The notes: generated by a model from the sequence alone, not told the origin. Counted from the stretch's first letter, positions 41,307 to 49,963 are shown. The stretch: DNA of 51,981 nucleotides from Bacteroidales bacterium (GCA_004557565.1 SFGS01000005.1:1-51981), one strand, 5' to 3'. Translations and numbers: made by a program.

Positions 41307-42809
41307 ATGAACTATAAATTTTTATTTACAGCAGTTGTTGCCCTCATGAGCATGATGTTTGTGAGCTGTAGCGACGACGATGCTACCTTCTTGAATGAGA
41401 TTCGCTTATCTCAATCATACGTAGCTATTGACAAGAATGGTGGTGAAGTTTCTATCGACATCGCAGCTACCGACAGCTGGTCGATCGACGAAGCTAAGAT
41501 TCCTGAATGGCTCGAAGTTTCTCCACTTTCTGGCGAAGCTGGCAATGGCAAAATCACCTTCAAGGCAGAAGCCTACAATGGTGGTCGCGATTGCGAACTC
41601 GTGATTAACTGCGCTGGCAAGGCTCAGCACATCAATGTGATTCAAGGTCTCAAGGAAGTGGAAAACGCTACTTGTGCTCAAGTGATCGCTGGTCCTGACA
41701 GCAAGACTTACCGCGTGACCGGTACTTGTACAGGTATCTACAACACCAAATACGGTAACTGGTACCTCACCGACGAAACCGGCACTATCACTATCTACGG
41801 TACTCTCGACAAGAAGGGTAAAACCGAAAACTTCTCAAGCCTCGGCATTGAAGTGGGTGATATCGTGACCGTGGAAGGTCCTAAGAAGACTTTCGGTTCT
41901 ACTATCGAACTCGTTGACGTGACCGTTGTGAAGATTGTGAAATCACTCATCAAGGTGGTTGAAACCGACCCGGCTGATGCTACCGCTCCACTCGAAGGTG
42001 GTGAAGTGAAATTCAACCTCGAATGCAAGGGCAACGGCGTGAGCGTGGAAATTCCTGAAAATGCTAAGGAATGGCTCTCTATCGTTCGCATCTCTGGCGG
42101 CGCTACTCCTGAAGTAGTGTTCAAGGCTGCTCCTAACGCAGGTGGCGACCGTAGCGCAGAAATCACTTTCAAGACCTACGACGCTAAGGGTGCTGAATAC
42201 ACCGCAGTGGCTACTTTGAACCAAAAGGGCGCTATCATCGCTGCTTCTGTAGCTCAATTTAAGGCAGCTGAAGTGGGCGACAGCCAATACCGCCTCACAG
42301 GTGTGGTGACCAAACTTGATGCTAAGGGCAACCCATACATTCGCGACTACAGCGATATGGAACCAGTGCTCGTTTACCGTCCTCAAGGCTTCACCGGCAA
42401 GGTAGGCGACATCATCACCGTGGTTGGCAAGCGCGCTGAATACAAGGGCGTGGCTCAAGTGGCTAACGGCGTGGTTGAAGACATCAAGGTTGTAACCGAA
42501 GTATCTATTGCCGACTTCCTCGCTAAGGAAGACAACAGCAATGTTTACTACATGGTTACTGGTACAGTTGATGAAATCAAGAACGCTGTCTATGGCAACA
42601 TGAACATCAAGGGCGCAGACGGCAGCACTCTCTACCTCTATGGTACTCACCCAGGTTGGGGCGCTACTGGCGATGCAGCTAAGAACTTCCTCGCTACCAT
42701 CGGCCTCGCAGTTGGTGATAAGATTACTGTGATTGGTGCTAAGACTTCATACAATGGCGCTACTCAGATGAAGAACGCTATCTACTTCTCACACACCAAG
42801 GCACAATAA
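41307..42809 (+). CDS. Surface lipoprotein with BACON and repeated OB-fold domains
   Basis: The 500-residue lipoprotein has its lipobox in MSMMFVSCSDDDA (Cys near residue 21). BACON/Ig-like domains lie at ~30-115 and ~215-310. Three OB-fold-like modules can be seen: ~120-210 (YRVTGTCTGIYNTKYGNWYL ... VGDIVTVEGPK), ~312-395 (YRLTGVVTKLDAKGNPYIRD ... VGDIITVVGKR) and ~400-498 (YMVTGTVDEIKNAVYGNMNI ... VGDKITVIGAK). OB folds of this class bind nucleic acids or oligosaccharides. It forms an operon with the Oar-like receptor and ends at a strong terminator. Ligand unknown. Confidence 0.82.
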   Translation: MNYKFLFTAVVALMSMMFVSCSDDDATFLNEIRLSQSYVAIDKNGGEVSIDIAATDSWSIDEAKIPEWLEVSPLSGEAGNGKITFKAEAYNGGRDCELVINCAGKAQHINVIQGLKEVENATCAQVIAGPDSKTYRVTGTCTGIYNTKYGNWYLTDETGTITIYGTLDKKGKTENFSSLGIEVGDIVTVEGPKKTFGSTIELVDVTVVKIVKSLIKVVETDPADATAPLEGGEVKFNLECKGNGVSVEIPENAKEWLSIVRISGGATPEVVFKAAPNAGGDRSAEITFKTYDAKGAEYTAVATLNQKGAIIAASVAQFKAAEVGDSQYRLTGVVTKLDAKGNPYIRDYSDMEPVLVYRPQGFTGKVGDIITVVGKRAEYKGVAQVANGVVEDIKVVTEVSIADFLAKEDNSNVYYMVTGTVDEIKNAVYGNMNIKGADGSTLYLYGTHPGWGATGDAAKNFLATIGLAVGDKITVIGAKTSYNGATQMKNAIYFSHTKAQ

Positions 42810-42850
42810 TTGCCCTCTCACAGAGATAACAATTATCTCTAAATAACTCC

Positions 42851-42889
42851 AGCCAGCCTACACCACCACGGTGCAGGCTGGCTTTTTTT
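42851..42889 (+). terminator. Rho-independent terminator of the receptor/lipoprotein operon
   Basis: AGCCAGCCT (42851-42859) pairs with AGGCTGGCT (42875-42883), with inner pairing of CACC and GGTG, followed by seven T. Confidence 0.92.
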
Positions 42890-43019
42890 GCGCGCCATCG
42901 CCTGATGGGCATTTACCAGGGATTTACCCCAATGCTATAGCATTGGGGTGGTGGGGGCTGGGTTAAATAGGATTATTTGCGCTGATTTGTGCTGATGTGG
43001 TGAAAAAGTGGTGTGAAAT

Positions 43020-43050
43020 TTTGTGGATATGGAAAAAAGTAGTACCTTTG
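43020..43050 (+). promoter_or_regulatory. Promoter of the SRP RNA gene
   Basis: TTTG at 43020-43023 and TACCTTTG at 43043-43050 are 19 bp apart. The expected start about 6 bp later coincides with the first base of the SRP RNA stem. Confidence 0.75.
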
Positions 43051-43053
43051 CAG

Positions 43054-43157
43054 TCGGGTAAGTCCTACACGGCCAGCTCCCTTAGAATCCCCCAGGTCTT
43101 GACCGAAGCAAGGGTATTTGGTTGTAGCGGTGCGATGTAGATCGCTTGCCCTTTTTT
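43054..43157 (+). ncRNA. ffs: Small signal recognition particle RNA (4.5S-type)
   Basis: This RNA of about 100 nt pairs with Ffh to target membrane proteins. The apical region CCAGGTCTTGACCGAAGCAAGG holds the two-sided Ffh-binding loop (CAGGTC on the 5' side, GAAGCA on the 3' side). The ends, GGGTAAGT near the 5' end and GCTTGCCC near the 3' end, pair into the long helix. The helix end plus TTTTTT forms the terminator. A perfect promoter lies just upstream. Coordinates are approximate to a few bases at each end. The apical loop is shorter than in E. coli. Confidence 0.85.
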
Positions 43158-43190
43158 GTGTCCATAACTACTATTTTTTATATATTCCAG

Positions 43191-43229
43191 ACCCGAACAG
43201 ATACTCTCTGCGTTCGGGTTTATTTTTTT
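43191..43229 (+). terminator. Second terminator downstream of the SRP RNA
   Basis: ACCCGAAC (43191-43198) pairs with GTTCGGGT (43212-43219), followed by TTATTTTTTT. Its tail overlaps the end of the convergent DUF6048 gene. Confidence 0.75.
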
Positions 43230-44071
43230 GTGGTGGGGGCGGGCTTTGGCCATGAGGCGGTGGAGAGGGGGATGGTGTAGTAGATGCTCATGGTGAAGCC
43301 GAACGATTTGCTGCGGTCGCCGTAGCCGGGAATGAACCACGGTTTAGCCTGTGGGTTCTTTTTCTCGGAAAATATGCCACGGTAGCGTGCTTGCCAGCCC
43401 ATGGCGAGGTTGCGCCAAAGCGTGACGCGGAGTCCGGCAAGAAATTCGCCCCACAGTGCGTGCGAACTCTGCCCTTTCAACTCAAATGGTACGGTCTCAC
43501 CCCAATAGTGGTCGGTGTAGTTCACATCGGTCACATCGTATTTAAATGTGGAGTAGCCCATTCGAACACCGGCGTAGGCTTGATATTTGGGGTCGTTTTT
43601 GAATGTGAAATTATAGTTGGCGCCTAATTTGAAGTAGGGTGCGAGTTTGCCTTTGTAGGTGAAATTCATGTCATCGGGCGTGTTGTTGGCAAACCCAACG
43701 CCGATTTCCACCTCAGGTTGCAGGCGGTTCCACATATTCAGGGAGGCACTGATGCCGAAGTTGCCGTATTTCTGCCCAAACGCCATCATTATCGCATCGC
43801 CCATAGCCACACCGAAAGTGGCTTGCGTGAGCAGCGGATAGCGTGGATATACACGGCGCAGCGAGTCTCTGCGCAGTTCCTCCTTCGCCGATGTGGTGTC
43901 GCCGTCGAGATAGCGTTGCACCACTTCCTCCTTCGTGCCTTTTGCCGGACGGAGAATGGTGTTGGTGTTGGGCTTCACAGGCGTGATGCGGCGTTGCTCA
44001 TTGGTCTGTGCAACAGCCGTGCTTGCCGTGAGCGCAAGTGCGAGAATGATATGGAGTGTGGATAATTTCAT
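43220..44071 (-). CDS. DUF6048 family outer-membrane-type protein
   Basis: The 283-residue exported protein has a signal peptide (MKLSTLHIILALALTASTAVAQ) and a short basic linker. A beta-rich region follows with paired strands (FGVAMGDAIMMAFGQKYGNF, FKLGANYNFTFKND, YQAYAGVRMGYSTFKYDV, GWQARYRGIF, FGFTMSIYYTIPL) that look like an outer-membrane barrel. The start at 44071 overlaps the DUF6452 stop by four bases. Upstream in-frame codons fall inside that gene. The DUF6452/DUF6048 pair recurs in Bacteroidales; function unknown. Confidence 0.8.
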   Translation of the reverse strand: MKLSTLHIILALALTASTAVAQTNEQRRITPVKPNTNTILRPAKGTKEEVVQRYLDGDTTSAKEELRRDSLRRVYPRYPLLTQATFGVAMGDAIMMAFGQKYGNFGISASLNMWNRLQPEVEIGVGFANNTPDDMNFTYKGKLAPYFKLGANYNFTFKNDPKYQAYAGVRMGYSTFKYDVTDVNYTDHYWGETVPFELKGQSSHALWGEFLAGLRVTLWRNLAMGWQARYRGIFSEKKNPQAKPWFIPGYGDRSKSFGFTMSIYYTIPLSTASWPKPAPTTKK

Positions 44072-44544
44072 CGCATAAAGATTCTGAACGTTTTGGCATT
44101 GTCGTTGGTGACCATCGGCTTCACGAGCGCCACCGAGTCGATGGCGTGGCGTGTGTAGCTGTAGTCTGAAATCTCGAAATTGAGCATTGCGCCGCAATCC
44201 ACGCTTGCAAATGCCGGTTGCGAGCTGTAGCGCACCGTGATGGTGTCGGCAGGCGCATTCTCCACGTTGTAGTTAAGTTCAAACTGGCACATGTCGGTGG
44301 AAGGGCGCAGTGGCAGATAGATTTCGCTAACCGACTGCTTGTCGACGAAAATGCTGTCGCCGGGCGCACCGATACCACGCACGCTAAGGTTGGTGATGCT
44401 CACGGCGGTGGTGCCCTTGAAGAACGCCGCAACAGGCAGACTCGAACGGTTGTCGATGCAACCGTCGCCACTGCAACCGCTCAACGCCGCCGAAGCCAGT
44501 AGCGCCAGCGCACCAAATGCCAGATGTGGAAACTTGATTATCAT
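44068..44544 (-). CDS. DUF6452 family lipoprotein
   Basis: The 158-residue lipoprotein has its lipobox in LASAALSGCSGDGC (Cys near residue 24). A beta-sandwich of about 130 residues follows (VSITNLSVRGIGAPGDSIFVD, CQFELNYNVENAPADTITVRY). It lies between a glycosyltransferase 2 gene and DUF6048, overlapping each by four bases, so the genes are tightly coupled. It probably works with DUF6048 at the outer membrane. Function unknown. Confidence 0.8.
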   Translation of the reverse strand: MIIKFPHLAFGALALLASAALSGCSGDGCIDNRSSLPVAAFFKGTTAVSITNLSVRGIGAPGDSIFVDKQSVSEIYLPLRPSTDMCQFELNYNVENAPADTITVRYSSQPAFASVDCGAMLNFEISDYSYTRHAIDSVALVKPMVTNDNAKTFRIFMR

Positions 44545-45497
44545 TTTTTGATTTCTTCAGAAATTTCGTACACGTTACGGTCGGCAGAGTGGCGAATGAT
44601 GAGTTCGCCGAGGAAACCGCACAGGAAGAGTTGCACGCCCAAAATCATACACACGAGAGAGAGGTAGAAGTAGGGCGATTGGGTCACGAGCATGGGGTGG
44701 TTGCCAGCGTAGAGGTTGTAGAGTTTGATGCCACCCACCAGCATCACGGCGATGAGACCGAAGAAGAACATCAGCGAACCGAGCAAGCCGAAGAAGTGCA
44801 TAGGCTTCTTGCCAAACTTGGTTTGGAACCACAGGGTGAGCAAGTCGAGGTAGCCGTTCACAAAGCGGTCGAGACCGAACTTGGTCACGCCATATTTGCG
44901 AGCCTGGTGGTGCACCACGCGCTCACCGATTTTGGTGTAGCCGGCATTCTTAGCCAAGTAAGGAATGTAGCGGTGCATGTCGCCATACACCTCAATGTGC
45001 TTCACCACCTCGCGGCGATAAGCCTTCAAACCGCAGTTGAAGTCGTGAAGATTGTGAATGCCGCTCACCTTGCGCGCTGTGGCGTTGAACAGCTTGGTGG
45101 GAATGGTTTTGGTTTTGGGGTCGTAACGCTTCTTTTTCCAGCCGCTCACCAAATCGTAGCCCTCCTCGGTAATCATCTTGTAGAGGTGTGGAATTTCGTC
45201 GGGGCTGTCCTGCAAGTCGGCGTCCATGGTGATGACCACATCGCCTTGCACACGCTCAAAACCAGTATTGAGGGCTGGTGACTTGCCGTAGTTGCGGCGG
45301 AAACTCACGCCCTTGATATTTTCGTTTTTCTCATGAAGTTCCTTAACCACTTCCCACGAGTTGTCGGTGCTGCCGTCATTGATCATCAGCACCTCGTAGG
45401 TGAAGTTATTTTCTTTCATCACGCGCTCAATCCATTCTGCCAATTCGGGCAGCGATTCGGCTTCGTTATACAGTGGAACTACTACTGAAATATCCAT
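44541..45497 (-). CDS. Family 2 glycosyltransferase, polyprenyl-phosphate sugar transferase type
   Basis: The 318-residue enzyme has a cytoplasmic GT-A domain (residues ~1-225). Strand 1 is ISVVVPLYNEAESLPEL, followed by VLMINDGSTDNSW, the DXD motif in VITMDADLQDSPDEI and HDFNCGLKAYRREV. Two C-terminal transmembrane helices (~232-256 and ~274-305) follow. This is the layout of DPM1/GtrB-type enzymes that load a sugar on undecaprenyl phosphate for later transfer outside the membrane. It is the second gene of the DUF4199-GT2-DUF6452-DUF6048 operon. The sugar is unknown. Confidence 0.9.
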   Translation of the reverse strand: MDISVVVPLYNEAESLPELAEWIERVMKENNFTYEVLMINDGSTDNSWEVVKELHEKNENIKGVSFRRNYGKSPALNTGFERVQGDVVITMDADLQDSPDEIPHLYKMITEEGYDLVSGWKKKRYDPKTKTIPTKLFNATARKVSGIHNLHDFNCGLKAYRREVVKHIEVYGDMHRYIPYLAKNAGYTKIGERVVHHQARKYGVTKFGLDRFVNGYLDLLTLWFQTKFGKKPMHFFGLLGSLMFFFGLIAVMLVGGIKLYNLYAGNHPMLVTQSPYFYLSLVCMILGVQLFLCGFLGELIIRHSADRNVYEISEEIKK

Positions 45498-45545
45498 ATC
45501 GTAAAGTTTATAATATATTTAATCGTTGTTTTTAAAAATGCTTTG

Positions 45546-46082
45546 TTAGTTGCGCTTGCCAAAGATTTTGATGATTGCCGAGAGAAAGGCGCTGAGCAGC
45601 GAGCCGGCAAACGAACAAAACCAAAATCCCGTGAGTGCCAAGTCGATGCTGCGAGGTGCACCCTGCTTTTCGATTACCATGCGGAGCGTGGTCACCACCT
45701 CCTGCATACCGTCGGCAAAGCGTTCGGGAGTGGCTTCGTATTGGGTGATGATGTGCTGCGCCTGCTCATAGAAGAAATTCGGGCGCAGATACTCCATCAC
45801 AGCCCAACTCACGCCACAGGCAATGAGCGAGCCGCACATGAAAATGAGAATCCCCATCATCCAAAGGTTGGAAAACGACGTTCTGCCTTCTTCGGCATTG
45901 TATCGCTTTTTCAGCCATCGGTAGATGATGAAAGGAGTGGCGAGTACCATAGCCAAGGCAAACGCCGAGAGGGCGATGTGCTTATCGGAGAAAATAAATG
46001 CCGAAGCCATCGCAGAGAGGTAGATGCCAAAAGGCGCTCCCCATTCTGCCGCTTGCTTAAAAAGACTCTTTTGGTGCCCCAT
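45546..46082 (-). CDS. DUF4199 family membrane protein
   Basis: The 178-residue membrane protein has four predicted helices (~14-30, ~35-53, ~72-93 and ~150-172). The first pair is EWGAPFGIYLSAMASAFIF and HIALSAFALAMVLATPFIIY. A soluble loop at ~95-145 includes FFYEQAQHIITQYEATPE. This is the topology of DUF4199. It is the first gene of a four-gene operon and is followed by the GT2 gene after 48 bp. Such an order suggests a role in envelope polysaccharide or lipid-linked sugar processing (inference). Confidence 0.85.
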   Translation of the reverse strand: MGHQKSLFKQAAEWGAPFGIYLSAMASAFIFSDKHIALSAFALAMVLATPFIIYRWLKKRYNAEEGRTSFSNLWMMGILIFMCGSLIACGVSWAVMEYLRPNFFYEQAQHIITQYEATPERFADGMQEVVTTLRMVIEKQGAPRSIDLALTGFWFCSFAGSLLSAFLSAIIKIFGKRN

Positions 46083-46104
46083 ACGATGAATTGTTTGTAA
46101 CGTA

Positions 46105-46112
46105 CAAAGTTA
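46105..46112 (-). promoter_or_regulatory. -7 promoter element of the DUF4199 operon
   Basis: Read on the minus strand this is TAACTTTG, 22 bp before the DUF4199 start codon. Confidence 0.6.
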
Positions 46113-46192
46113 GGAATTATTCTCCACATTCACAATATTATCGGGCATATCTAAGCAGATGGGGAGCACTACGAGTGCTGGTGATGAAATAG

Positions 46193-46238
46193 AGCACTCC
46201 GAGCACTCGGAATAATCGGAGCGCTCGGAGTGCTTTTA
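46193..46238. terminator. Long GC-rich hairpin, possible terminator
   Basis: AGCACTCCGAGCACTC (46193-46208) pairs with GAGCGCTCGGAGTGCT (46219-46234) with one mismatch, followed by TTTT on the plus strand. A related short hairpin, GCACT/AGTGC, lies at about 46166-46180. It separates the dockerin gene from the DUF4199 operon, but its T tract faces the wrong way for the minus-strand gene. Confidence 0.5.
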
Positions 46239-46314
46239 TCTAATATCTAACTTCTAACTTCTAATTTCTAACCTCTAATTTCTAATTTCTAACCTCTAAT
46301 TTCTAACTTCTAAT
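46238..46314. repeat. Heptamer array (YTCTAAY x11)
   Basis: Eleven consecutive heptamers, mostly TTCTAAC/TTCTAAT with ATCTAAT and CTCTAAT variants. The stop codon (TAG, minus strand) of the dockerin gene lies inside the final unit. Confidence 0.92.
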
Positions 46315-48319
46315 TTTTCAACAAAATATTGATGAGGGCGGTGACGTCGGTTACGTTTACTTCGCCGTTGCCGTCGATGTCGCAGAGGGAGGATTCGTAG
46401 GTGGCGGCGTGGAGAATGTGGTTGATGAGGGCAGTTACGTCGCTCGTGTTCACTTCGCCGTTGCCGTCAATGTCGCCCACGGTGGATTGTGGCTTCACTT
46501 CGAGAGGACATACCGAATAGTTGTTGAAATAGTTGGGGTCGTCGGTCTTCATTTTGTGAGGCATAGGTCGTGTGGACTTCTTGCTCATTTTCTTGGTGAT
46601 AGGAGAGGAATTGCTGTCGGAAGTCCAAGGCTCGTGCTGCTTCCACACCACGCGCATCTCATAGGCCATGCCTTCGCTGAAAGCGTAGTCGCCGATATAG
46701 CGACGGTCGAGGGCGATGGGCTGGTTGGCAGAGCCGTCGGCATTGATGCCAGCGAAATATTCCTTGCCGTCGATAGTCACAAACTTGCCCGAAGCGTACG
46801 ACACCTGGTTGCCGTTTGCCCAGCATGAATCGCCAAACTGATAATGCTGATAAGCGATTTCGGGATATTCGCAGTCGAGGGCGGAAGGCGTTTTCATCAA
46901 CTCGAAGCGAGGGTTGGTCTGGTTGTCAGCCAAAATGCCTCGCACGGTGGCAGGTGCAATCACCTTCATGGCGGCGATGGCGCGATATGCTTCCTCATTG
47001 TCGCCACAGTCGAGGGCGATGTAGTCGGGAGCCCAGTCGTAGGTTTCCACATAGCCCCATTCGGCGTAGGTGTCGTCCACCACTTGTGTAGCGTTGTCGG
47101 TCACATAAATGAGGTTCTTTCTGCCACAGTCGGGTTCAAGCGCCTTGGTGGGAGCCACCACATAGAGCGTGTCGGCGATGGTGTATTCCGTGCCATCGAC
47201 ACCTTGATACCAGATTCGCCAAAGTTTCTTCACATTCTCATATTCAGTGATGGCAGTAGGCACGAAAGTCACACCCACGCCATTTTCGCTCTTGGTGAGA
47301 ATGCCTTGAACGGTAAATTTCATATTGGCAGTGGTGGTAGGGTATTTGATACCGAATTTATTGACGCCAGCCATCGTAGATGTGGTGCTGTCGGCATTGA
47401 CTTCGGTGATGGTGAATTTGCCGTCAGCGTCAATATTGTTGATCGCCACGGTTTTAAATGCGCAGTAGTCGTTTTCGTAAGTGGAAACGCCATCCTTGAA
47501 AGTGCCGAGATAGCCCGTGAAGTCGAACGCCTCGCAATCGCTATTGCTGGCACTGACCGAAGCAGGTTTCAGTCCCTCTACGCCAGTGATAACGGTGATG
47601 CCGTCCACTTTGCCCTTCAGGCCAGTCCAACCGGCAGGAATGTATTCGCCCACCTTGTATTCGGTGTCTAAATCACCGTAAATGATGGCAGAATACAGAT
47701 ATTCGCTCTCGCAGCGCACGAAGTGGAATTTACCGATGTTCAGCACCACGAAAGCCATGCCTGTGAAGCGGATTTTAGTGCCGTCGGCAATGGAGTCGCC
47801 GAAATTTAGGAAAGTGTCGAGTTCCTTCACCGTAGGGTCGATGGTGCCACCGTCGTCGTAGGTCACCACCATTGAGTCGAGACGGCACTGGCCATCGAAG
47901 TTGAATGTGACCGATGCGGCGTTGCCACCCCAAATGCTCTCCTGCACGAAACTGCCACTGCTCACCGAAGAAGGGGCATACCAGCGGCTATTGTGAAACA
48001 CGATAGAACTGATCGTTTTTCCGGCAGGGGCTGCCACGGTCACCGCACCGCTATACACACGGAGTTGCACATTGCCGTTGTAGTCGAGATACACACGGTT
48101 TTTGGTGTTGGTGGTGCTTACGCCCACTTTCAGCGTCACGCCATCGACGGTGGCTGTACATTCCGAGGTGATGTCGCCTTCGGTTGAAGATGACGACGAG
48201 GGAGCCGTGAAGCCAAAGAGTTCGGCACCATGGTGTGCGAAGTCGAAAGTGGCAGTAGCTGCCCAGGCATTGGCAAAAGCCATTAATGCCACAGCAAACA
48301 GGAGTATTACTTTTTTCAT
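46310..48319 (-). CDS. Large secreted protein with C-terminal dockerin
   Basis: The 669-residue exported protein has a signal peptide (to FANAWA). A beta-sandwich opens with TATFDFAHHGAELFGF (~20-155), followed by a region of OB-fold-like character (~170-350: KIRFTGMAFVVLNIG, GEYIPAGWTGLKGKVDGITVITG). A further uncharacterised domain leads to about residue 595. The end is a dockerin-like doublet (GDIDGNGEVNTSDVTALIN, CDIDGNGEVNVTDVTALIN). The same dockerin type closes the endonuclease at 26085-28154. No catalytic motif is recognised. The stop codon is embedded in a heptamer array. Confidence 0.8.
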   Translation of the reverse strand: MKKVILLFAVALMAFANAWAATATFDFAHHGAELFGFTAPSSSSSTEGDITSECTATVDGVTLKVGVSTTNTKNRVYLDYNGNVQLRVYSGAVTVAAPAGKTISSIVFHNSRWYAPSSVSSGSFVQESIWGGNAASVTFNFDGQCRLDSMVVTYDDGGTIDPTVKELDTFLNFGDSIADGTKIRFTGMAFVVLNIGKFHFVRCESEYLYSAIIYGDLDTEYKVGEYIPAGWTGLKGKVDGITVITGVEGLKPASVSASNSDCEAFDFTGYLGTFKDGVSTYENDYCAFKTVAINNIDADGKFTITEVNADSTTSTMAGVNKFGIKYPTTTANMKFTVQGILTKSENGVGVTFVPTAITEYENVKKLWRIWYQGVDGTEYTIADTLYVVAPTKALEPDCGRKNLIYVTDNATQVVDDTYAEWGYVETYDWAPDYIALDCGDNEEAYRAIAAMKVIAPATVRGILADNQTNPRFELMKTPSALDCEYPEIAYQHYQFGDSCWANGNQVSYASGKFVTIDGKEYFAGINADGSANQPIALDRRYIGDYAFSEGMAYEMRVVWKQHEPWTSDSNSSPITKKMSKKSTRPMPHKMKTDDPNYFNNYSVCPLEVKPQSTVGDIDGNGEVNTSDVTALINHILHAATYESSLCDIDGNGEVNVTDVTALINILLKN

Positions 48320-48358
48320 ATTCTGATATGTTGATGTTAATGTTTTAACTATTCGCTA

Positions 48359-48366
48359 CAAAGTTA
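48359..48366 (-). promoter_or_regulatory. -7 promoter element of the dockerin gene
   Basis: Read on the minus strand this is TAACTTTG, 40 bp before the start codon at 48319. It is divergent from the lipoprotein promoter at 48415-48445. Confidence 0.6.
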
Positions 48367-48414
48367 ATTGTTTTTCTTCATTTTTCACCATTTATGTTTT
48401 TCGGAATGATGTTG

Positions 48415-48445
48415 TTGGTGATGTGAATAAAATGTTTTATATTTG
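48415..48445 (+). promoter_or_regulatory. Promoter of the lipoprotein pair
   Basis: TTG at 48415-48417 and TATATTTG at 48438-48445 are 20 bp apart, 43 bp before the start codon. Confidence 0.65.
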
Positions 48446-48488
48446 CAGAAGTGAAATTAACACCATTCCAAAACCAATTAATTAACAA

Positions 48489-49298
48489 ATGAATAGGATG
48501 ATAAGCAACGCATTAATTTTAGTTACGCTATTGGCATTGTCGGGCTGCAATCAGGGTAGTCAGAACACTGCCAGTCAAGAGGCAAGCACGATGCACGACT
48601 CTGCCTCAAACGAGAGAATTCAAGAAACTCCCACATCAGCAGCCGCACCTGTGGCGGTGAGAGGTCAACTCGTGGATGCGCACACCTATAGGCTGTGTGG
48701 CAAAACCTACACCACCAAGGGCAATTTTTCGGTTGACGCATACAACCGCAATGCCACCGGCGTGGTGACATTCACCGGTTTCCCTGCCTCGTATGAGGAA
48801 TTTGCCGACCTTTACGAAAACTTCTTGGGTAAAACCCCGGAAGGCACTGCGGCAATGGCAACGATGGCTATGGAACTCTTCTACCGCGACAAGGCTGTGG
48901 GAGAAAAATGTGTGACACTGCTGTGTAGCCCAGGCAGCGCGGCAGGCATGAAGAGCATTGTGGGCGAGAAAGTGCGCTCGTGGAAGCGTGGCGACCCTTA
49001 CGGACAGCGTTACCTCCCAGCGGCAGTGCTCAAAGGCGCAACGGCAGAGAATGGCTATCAGCCTACCGACCCCTACACCATTGAGATGAAAGCGAGTGTG
49101 AACAAGCACGAAAAGGTGCAAATCAGCGACAACGGCATCTGCATGTACATTTATGTGCTGGGCGACGGTTGGGATTCGCATCAGCGCAGCGTGCAGGTAT
49201 TTCTCCGCACAGGTGGCGACCACTACAAGATTTGGGCGGCATCGTCGCTCTATGTGCAGTGCAAAAACTCACTCAAAGACTTCAAGGATTTAAAATAA
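48489..49298 (+). CDS. Lipoprotein of unknown function
   Basis: The 269-residue lipoprotein has its lipobox in LVTLLALSGCNQG (Cys near residue 20). A Ser/Thr/Ala-rich linker (~22-55) leads to a single domain (~60-269) with KTYTTKGNFSVDAYNRN, MAMELFYRDKAVGEKCVTLL and ICMYIYVLGDGWDSHQRSVQVFLR. The last part repeats a Trp/Tyr pattern (IWAASSLYV). I do not recognise a characterised family with confidence. The small lipoprotein gene 25 bp downstream is probably in the same operon. Confidence 0.72.
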   Translation: MNRMISNALILVTLLALSGCNQGSQNTASQEASTMHDSASNERIQETPTSAAAPVAVRGQLVDAHTYRLCGKTYTTKGNFSVDAYNRNATGVVTFTGFPASYEEFADLYENFLGKTPEGTAAMATMAMELFYRDKAVGEKCVTLLCSPGSAAGMKSIVGEKVRSWKRGDPYGQRYLPAAVLKGATAENGYQPTDPYTIEMKASVNKHEKVQISDNGICMYIYVLGDGWDSHQRSVQVFLRTGGDHYKIWAASSLYVQCKNSLKDFKDLK

Positions 49299-49323
49299 TA
49301 ACATAATTAAAAAGAGAAAAAAG

Positions 49324-49857
49324 ATGAAGAATGTATTATTATTAATCGCTATTTTGACTATGTGTATGACATTTAGCGCTTGCAACAAGGGCGCAGCCGC
49401 AGCGAGCGAAGAACCAGTGGAAGCATTCGAAAATGCAGTGACTTACGAAAATGCGCAGTATGGATTCAGTGTGCAACTCCCTTCCGACTTCGCACCTCAA
49501 AACAACGATGAGCAGTTGGAAAAGGACCGTGGCGGAAAACTCTATATCAGAAAAGGCTGTATGGTGGATATGCAATGCACCGACAAGTCTGAGGCTGTGC
49601 TTACCCCAGAGGAAATCGTGAGCAACGGCATCGGCTTCTGCGCCACTTCCGACGACTGCACCGTAATTGAACGCAAGGTGGAAGGCACTGAGGGCATCGT
49701 GAAATACCAAGACAAATTTGGCTATCGCGCAGAGTATTACAAGTGTATGCCCGACAAGAAACTCTACACCATCTCCTTCACCTACGACTCCGACAAAAAG
49801 AAGGAGTATGACGACGAAGTGGATAAAATCATCAAATCCCTCAAGGTGAAAGAATAA
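49324..49857 (+). CDS. Small lipoprotein, PsbP/DUF1795-like fold
   Basis: The 177-residue lipoprotein has its lipobox in MCMTFSACNKGA (Cys near residue 20). A single domain follows (~40-175) that starts TYENAQYGFSVQLPSDF and ends TISFTYDSDKKKEYDDEVDKIIKSL. This start and end are typical of PsbP/DUF1795-like proteins, where YGFSVQLP forms the first strands. The function of bacterial members is unknown. It is the second gene of a two-lipoprotein operon. Confidence 0.72.
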   Translation: MKNVLLLIAILTMCMTFSACNKGAAAASEEPVEAFENAVTYENAQYGFSVQLPSDFAPQNNDEQLEKDRGGKLYIRKGCMVDMQCTDKSEAVLTPEEIVSNGIGFCATSDDCTVIERKVEGTEGIVKYQDKFGYRAEYYKCMPDKKLYTISFTYDSDKKKEYDDEVDKIIKSLKVKE

Positions 49858-49963
49858 GCCAATCTTCTGAAATAAAATGACTTACGCCTTTGGCGGTCAC
49901 GGAACAAGGAATTGTGGTAAATTATTCCGAAATTTGGGTAATCGGATAATGAAAATGTGTGAT

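Noticed and set aside
43065..43340. Minus-strand open frame across the SRP RNA
   Set aside because: The region is explained by the SRP RNA and its terminators. The peptide has no recognisable features.
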